This document shows positions 61,879 to 64,000 of a DNA stretch of 64,000 bases, piece by piece. Each line of letters opens with the position of its first letter. The first letter of the stretch is position 1. Where the stretch lies: the NCBI RefSeq assembly GCF_030547425.1, contig NZ_JAUORH010000001.1:1-64000 (forward strand), given 5' to 3'. The notes beneath the pieces are model-generated. The model did not search any database, was not told the DNA's origin, and worked only from the letters and a program-made list of their open reading frames with translations. The stretch comes from Tenacibaculum sp. 1_MG-2023 (lineage in GTDB: Bacteria > Bacteroidota > Bacteroidia > Flavobacteriales > Flavobacteriaceae). A program made the translations under genes and the position numbers.

Positions 61879-64000
61879 TTATTTTTTATCCTTTGGAAGG
61901 CTAAAATACTCTTGCACCTTCTTTTTGTAATTTTGGCGCAAAGGTAGTGATTGTCTGTTTAATATCTCTGTTTGGTTATAAAACAACTTTTTAAACTTCA
62001 ATTCTTTAGAAGTATTGTTATTAAACTCTTGTAAATTGGTATTCGATTTACGTTGCTTATCTTTATTTTGTTCAAAAGATGCTTTGTCTAATTTTAGTAA
62101 CTCATAGTTTAACTGTTGCATTCTATTTATACTTTCTTGTGTAAACCCTTTTTCTAAAATCTCATTTTCTAATTGCTCCATTTCCTTTAATGCTTTTTTA
62201 GCTTCACCATTCCCTCTTTTTCCTTTCCTAATAGCATTTTCTAATTGCTCTCTTAACTGTGATTGTTCTTTATAAATTTGATATAACTCGCGATCTAAAT
62301 CATCACTTTGTTCTCCGTTTTGTCCTTCTTTTTCACCTTCTTTATTACCGTCTTTTCCATCCTTTGGGTTTCCTTGATTTTTCTTTTGCATACCTTGTTT
62401 CATCTTTTCCATCAATTCGTTTTGTTTTTGAATGATGTCTGGTAAGCTAAACGATTTCCCTTTGCCCTTTCCTTTTCCGTTACCAGGTTTAGGGTTTTGC
62501 ATGGCATCTAAAGTATTACTCAACATATCTGCCAACGTATTAGCAGAAGTCATTACATACTGCTGATTGGAGATACCGTTCTGAAAATAATTATCTGCAA
62601 AGTTCTCTAAAGACTGATCTAAATTATAATGTGCCTGTGCTAGATGATCTTGAATTTTAGAAGATATACTGGGAACCCTCATAGAAAGCACAAATAGACT
62701 ATCGTCAATATGTTCAAAATAGGTTTTAAGCTGATGTTGTTTTTGTAGGTTTTTACCAAAATTTGGATGCGATGAATTCGATGAAGAAAACTCATCCATT
62801 AGTGCTTCTTGGTCAAAAGAAAATGTAATTAAATTTTCTAAAATTTGACGTAATCCTTCCATGTTCTCCTCCTCCATTTCAGCACTCATCGATTGCATTG
62901 ACTGTTGCATTTTTTGACTCATTTCCTGCATCTTTTTAGCAGCTTTTTTCTGATTTTTTTTAGTTTCAGAAGCATTATTTTTATCTAAGTTTTCTTCAGC
63001 TTTATTCAGTTCTTCTTGAGTTTGTTTTTCTAAATTTTCCATAGAAGGCATATCCATGGGTTGTTTTAACTCTTTATTGTCTTTTTCTAAGTCGTCCAAT
63101 TCTTTCTTTGCTTTTGTAAACTCTTCATTAACCTCTTGCTGTTCTTCTTTACTAGCTTTTTTTTTACTTAACTCTTCTTGTTTTTTAGATAAATCATCAA
63201 GTTTATTAGCTAGTTGATTCATCTTTTGTTCAACATAAAAACGTTTAGTCATTTCTAAAATACGTTCCAAACTACGCTCCTGTTGTTTGTTTTGTTCAGC
63301 TAGTTCTTTAGTCTTTTTAATTAAATCTTCTTTCTTCAGTTTATCTGCTAGCTTATATAATTCATCTAGTAATTTTTGCTGCTTTTCTAACTTCTTAAGT
63401 TCTTCAATACGCTTTTTAAGGTTCTCTTTTTTCTCTTGAAGTGTTTCATTTTCCTCTTTCTTTTCAGAAAAATTTTCTTGTAATTTTTGTGTTTGACGTT
63501 GCATCATTTGCTTGTATTGCTCTTGACGCTTTATTAAATTCTGAATTTTTTTCTGATCATTCCAGTTGATATTCTTTTTGTTTTGTAAATCAAACTGAAT
63601 CTTTTCTAAATCTTTCTTGCTTTTTTGTTGCTGATCTAACGAGTTAGTGATGTTTTGAATGTAGTTTTTTTGCTCTTGCAATAGTTCTTCTTCTATTTCC
63701 TCTTCAGTTTTTTGACGATAACTAAATTTTCTACTGATGGCCTTTTTACTACCATTTACAAGATCATTATCGTATACCTGAAAGTACATTTCATAGTCTA
63801 TTCCTTTCTTTAAATCTAAGCTTCCAGGAAACTCTAAATAAAAGGTCTGAATAATCTCTTTGTTAATGTTAATTAATTTATTATCAGTTTTTTGAATATT
63901 ATTTTTATCATAATAAACCAATTCTAACATCTTAAAACCGTAATCATCAGAAATTTGACCTATAAACTGAGCATCTCCACGAGAAATACTATCAATATTT
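61879..64000 (-). CDS. DUF4175 family coiled-coil protein (5' partial)
   Basis: Truncated by the window edge: the frame is open through base 64000, so the ATG at 63930 is not the start. At least 707 residues are seen, including ISDDYGFKMLELVYYD near the start. The protein is dominated by coiled coils rich in Lys, Glu and Gln (about 150-350 from the internal Met), a GNGKGKGKGKSFSLPD linker and further helices. DUF4175 proteins are about 1100 aa with N-terminal membrane helices, which would lie upstream of the window. Function unknown; possibly an envelope scaffold. Confidence 0.85.
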   Translation of the reverse strand, partial: NIDSISRGDAQFIGQISDDYGFKMLELVYYDKNNIQKTDNKLININKEIIQTFYLEFPGSLDLKKGIDYEMYFQVYDNDLVNGSKKAISRKFSYRQKTEEEIEEELLQEQKNYIQNITNSLDQQQKSKKDLEKIQFDLQNKKNINWNDQKKIQNLIKRQEQYKQMMQRQTQKLQENFSEKKEENETLQEKKENLKKRIEELKKLEKQQKLLDELYKLADKLKKEDLIKKTKELAEQNKQQERSLERILEMTKRFYVEQKMNQLANKLDDLSKKQEELSKKKASKEEQQEVNEEFTKAKKELDDLEKDNKELKQPMDMPSMENLEKQTQEELNKAEENLDKNNASETKKNQKKAAKKMQEMSQKMQQSMQSMSAEMEEENMEGLRQILENLITFSFDQEALMDEFSSSNSSHPNFGKNLQKQHQLKTYFEHIDDSLFVLSMRVPSISSKIQDHLAQAHYNLDQSLENFADNYFQNGISNQQYVMTSANTLADMLSNTLDAMQNPKPGNGKGKGKGKSFSLPDIIQKQNELMEKMKQGMQKKNQGNPKDGKDGNKEGEKEGQNGEQSDDLDRELYQIYKEQSQLREQLENAIRKGKRGNGEAKKALKEMEQLENEILEKGFTQESINRMQQLNYELLKLDKASFEQNKDKQRKSNTNLQEFNNNTSKELKFKKLFYNQTEILNRQSLPLRQNYKKKVQEYFSLPKDKK

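Noticed and set aside
61879..64000. SMC/Rad50-like ATPase
   Set aside because: Long coiled coils suggest it, but no Walker motifs occur and the ISDDYGF region fits DUF4175.
1..64000. CRISPR arrays, insertion sequences, prophage, rRNA or tRNA genes, T9SS sorting domains
   Set aside because: I looked for repeated spacers, transposase motifs, cloverleaf sequences and C-terminal sorting signals and found none that I could support.

Overview
The window is AT-rich chromosomal DNA from a member of the Bacteroidota, most likely a marine Flavobacteriaceae (Tenacibaculum/Polaribacter-like; the genus is inference). Several signs agree. The promoters carry TAnnTTTG -7 elements. Shine-Dalgarno signals are largely absent. 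Many lipoprotein signal peptides are present. Lineage-typical families include type-B succinate dehydrogenase, DUF3109, a GIN-domain protein, a DUF4175 coiled-coil protein, and an ECF sigma factor next to an anti-sigma/beta-barrel protein. I see no phage, insertion sequence, CRISPR array, rRNA or tRNA. This is mostly core genome.

Layout. 0.1-2 kb: three-gene operon (DUF6973 protein, alpha/beta hydrolase, AlkB-like dioxygenase). 2.1-5.7 kb: sdhCAB with promoter and terminator. 5.9-8.2 kb (minus): marC, a flavoprotein and a secreted endonuclease I lipoprotein. 9-15.6 kb (minus): a dNTP cluster of trxA, nrdB, nrdA and dgt, with an unrecognised gene between nrdA and dgt that is flanked by two near-identical terminators. 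15.7-20.1 kb: two secreted peptidases (prolyl oligopeptidase, M13). 20.2-22.5 kb: rimB-like/rimK pair and an orphan ABC ATPase. 22.7-29.7 kb: Gre-like factor, FAD oxidase, lipoproteins, SDR plus AlbA/Schlafen-like protein, TauE, H3TH protein, ankyrin protein. 29.8-34.9 kb: aldehyde dehydrogenase, isoaspartyl peptidase, and a lipoprotein/sigma/anti-sigma operon. 35-38.5 kb: trio of LuxE-like protein, sugar-lactone oxidase and PLP enzyme. 38.5-45.5 kb: two YHS proteins, glpD, MFS, gpsA, dut. 46-51.4 kb: amidohydrolase/AraC, recA, rluE, elaA, rpiB. 51.4-52.0 kb: long AT-rich non-coding block. 52-64 kb: small membrane protein, lipid kinase, rnr, tatA, SPFH, mnmG, ybeY and a truncated DUF4175 gene.

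The most notable signals are these. (1) A 670-bp non-coding region with three exact TTATCAACA boxes lies 7-10 kb from three parS-like palindromes around mnmG; together they suggest this is the replication-origin domain. (2) The sigma-factor gene reads in frame through a complete region 2 but has no ATG, GTG or TTG start. It must begin at ATC or ATT directly at the upstream stop codon, and a long inverted repeat lies just inside it. (3) An unknown gene is inserted in the ribonucleotide reductase/dGTPase cluster between duplicated terminators, with a candidate small RNA beside it. (4) An uncharacterised LuxE-like/lactone oxidase/PLP enzyme trio is present. All family names come from reading motifs; no database search was run.
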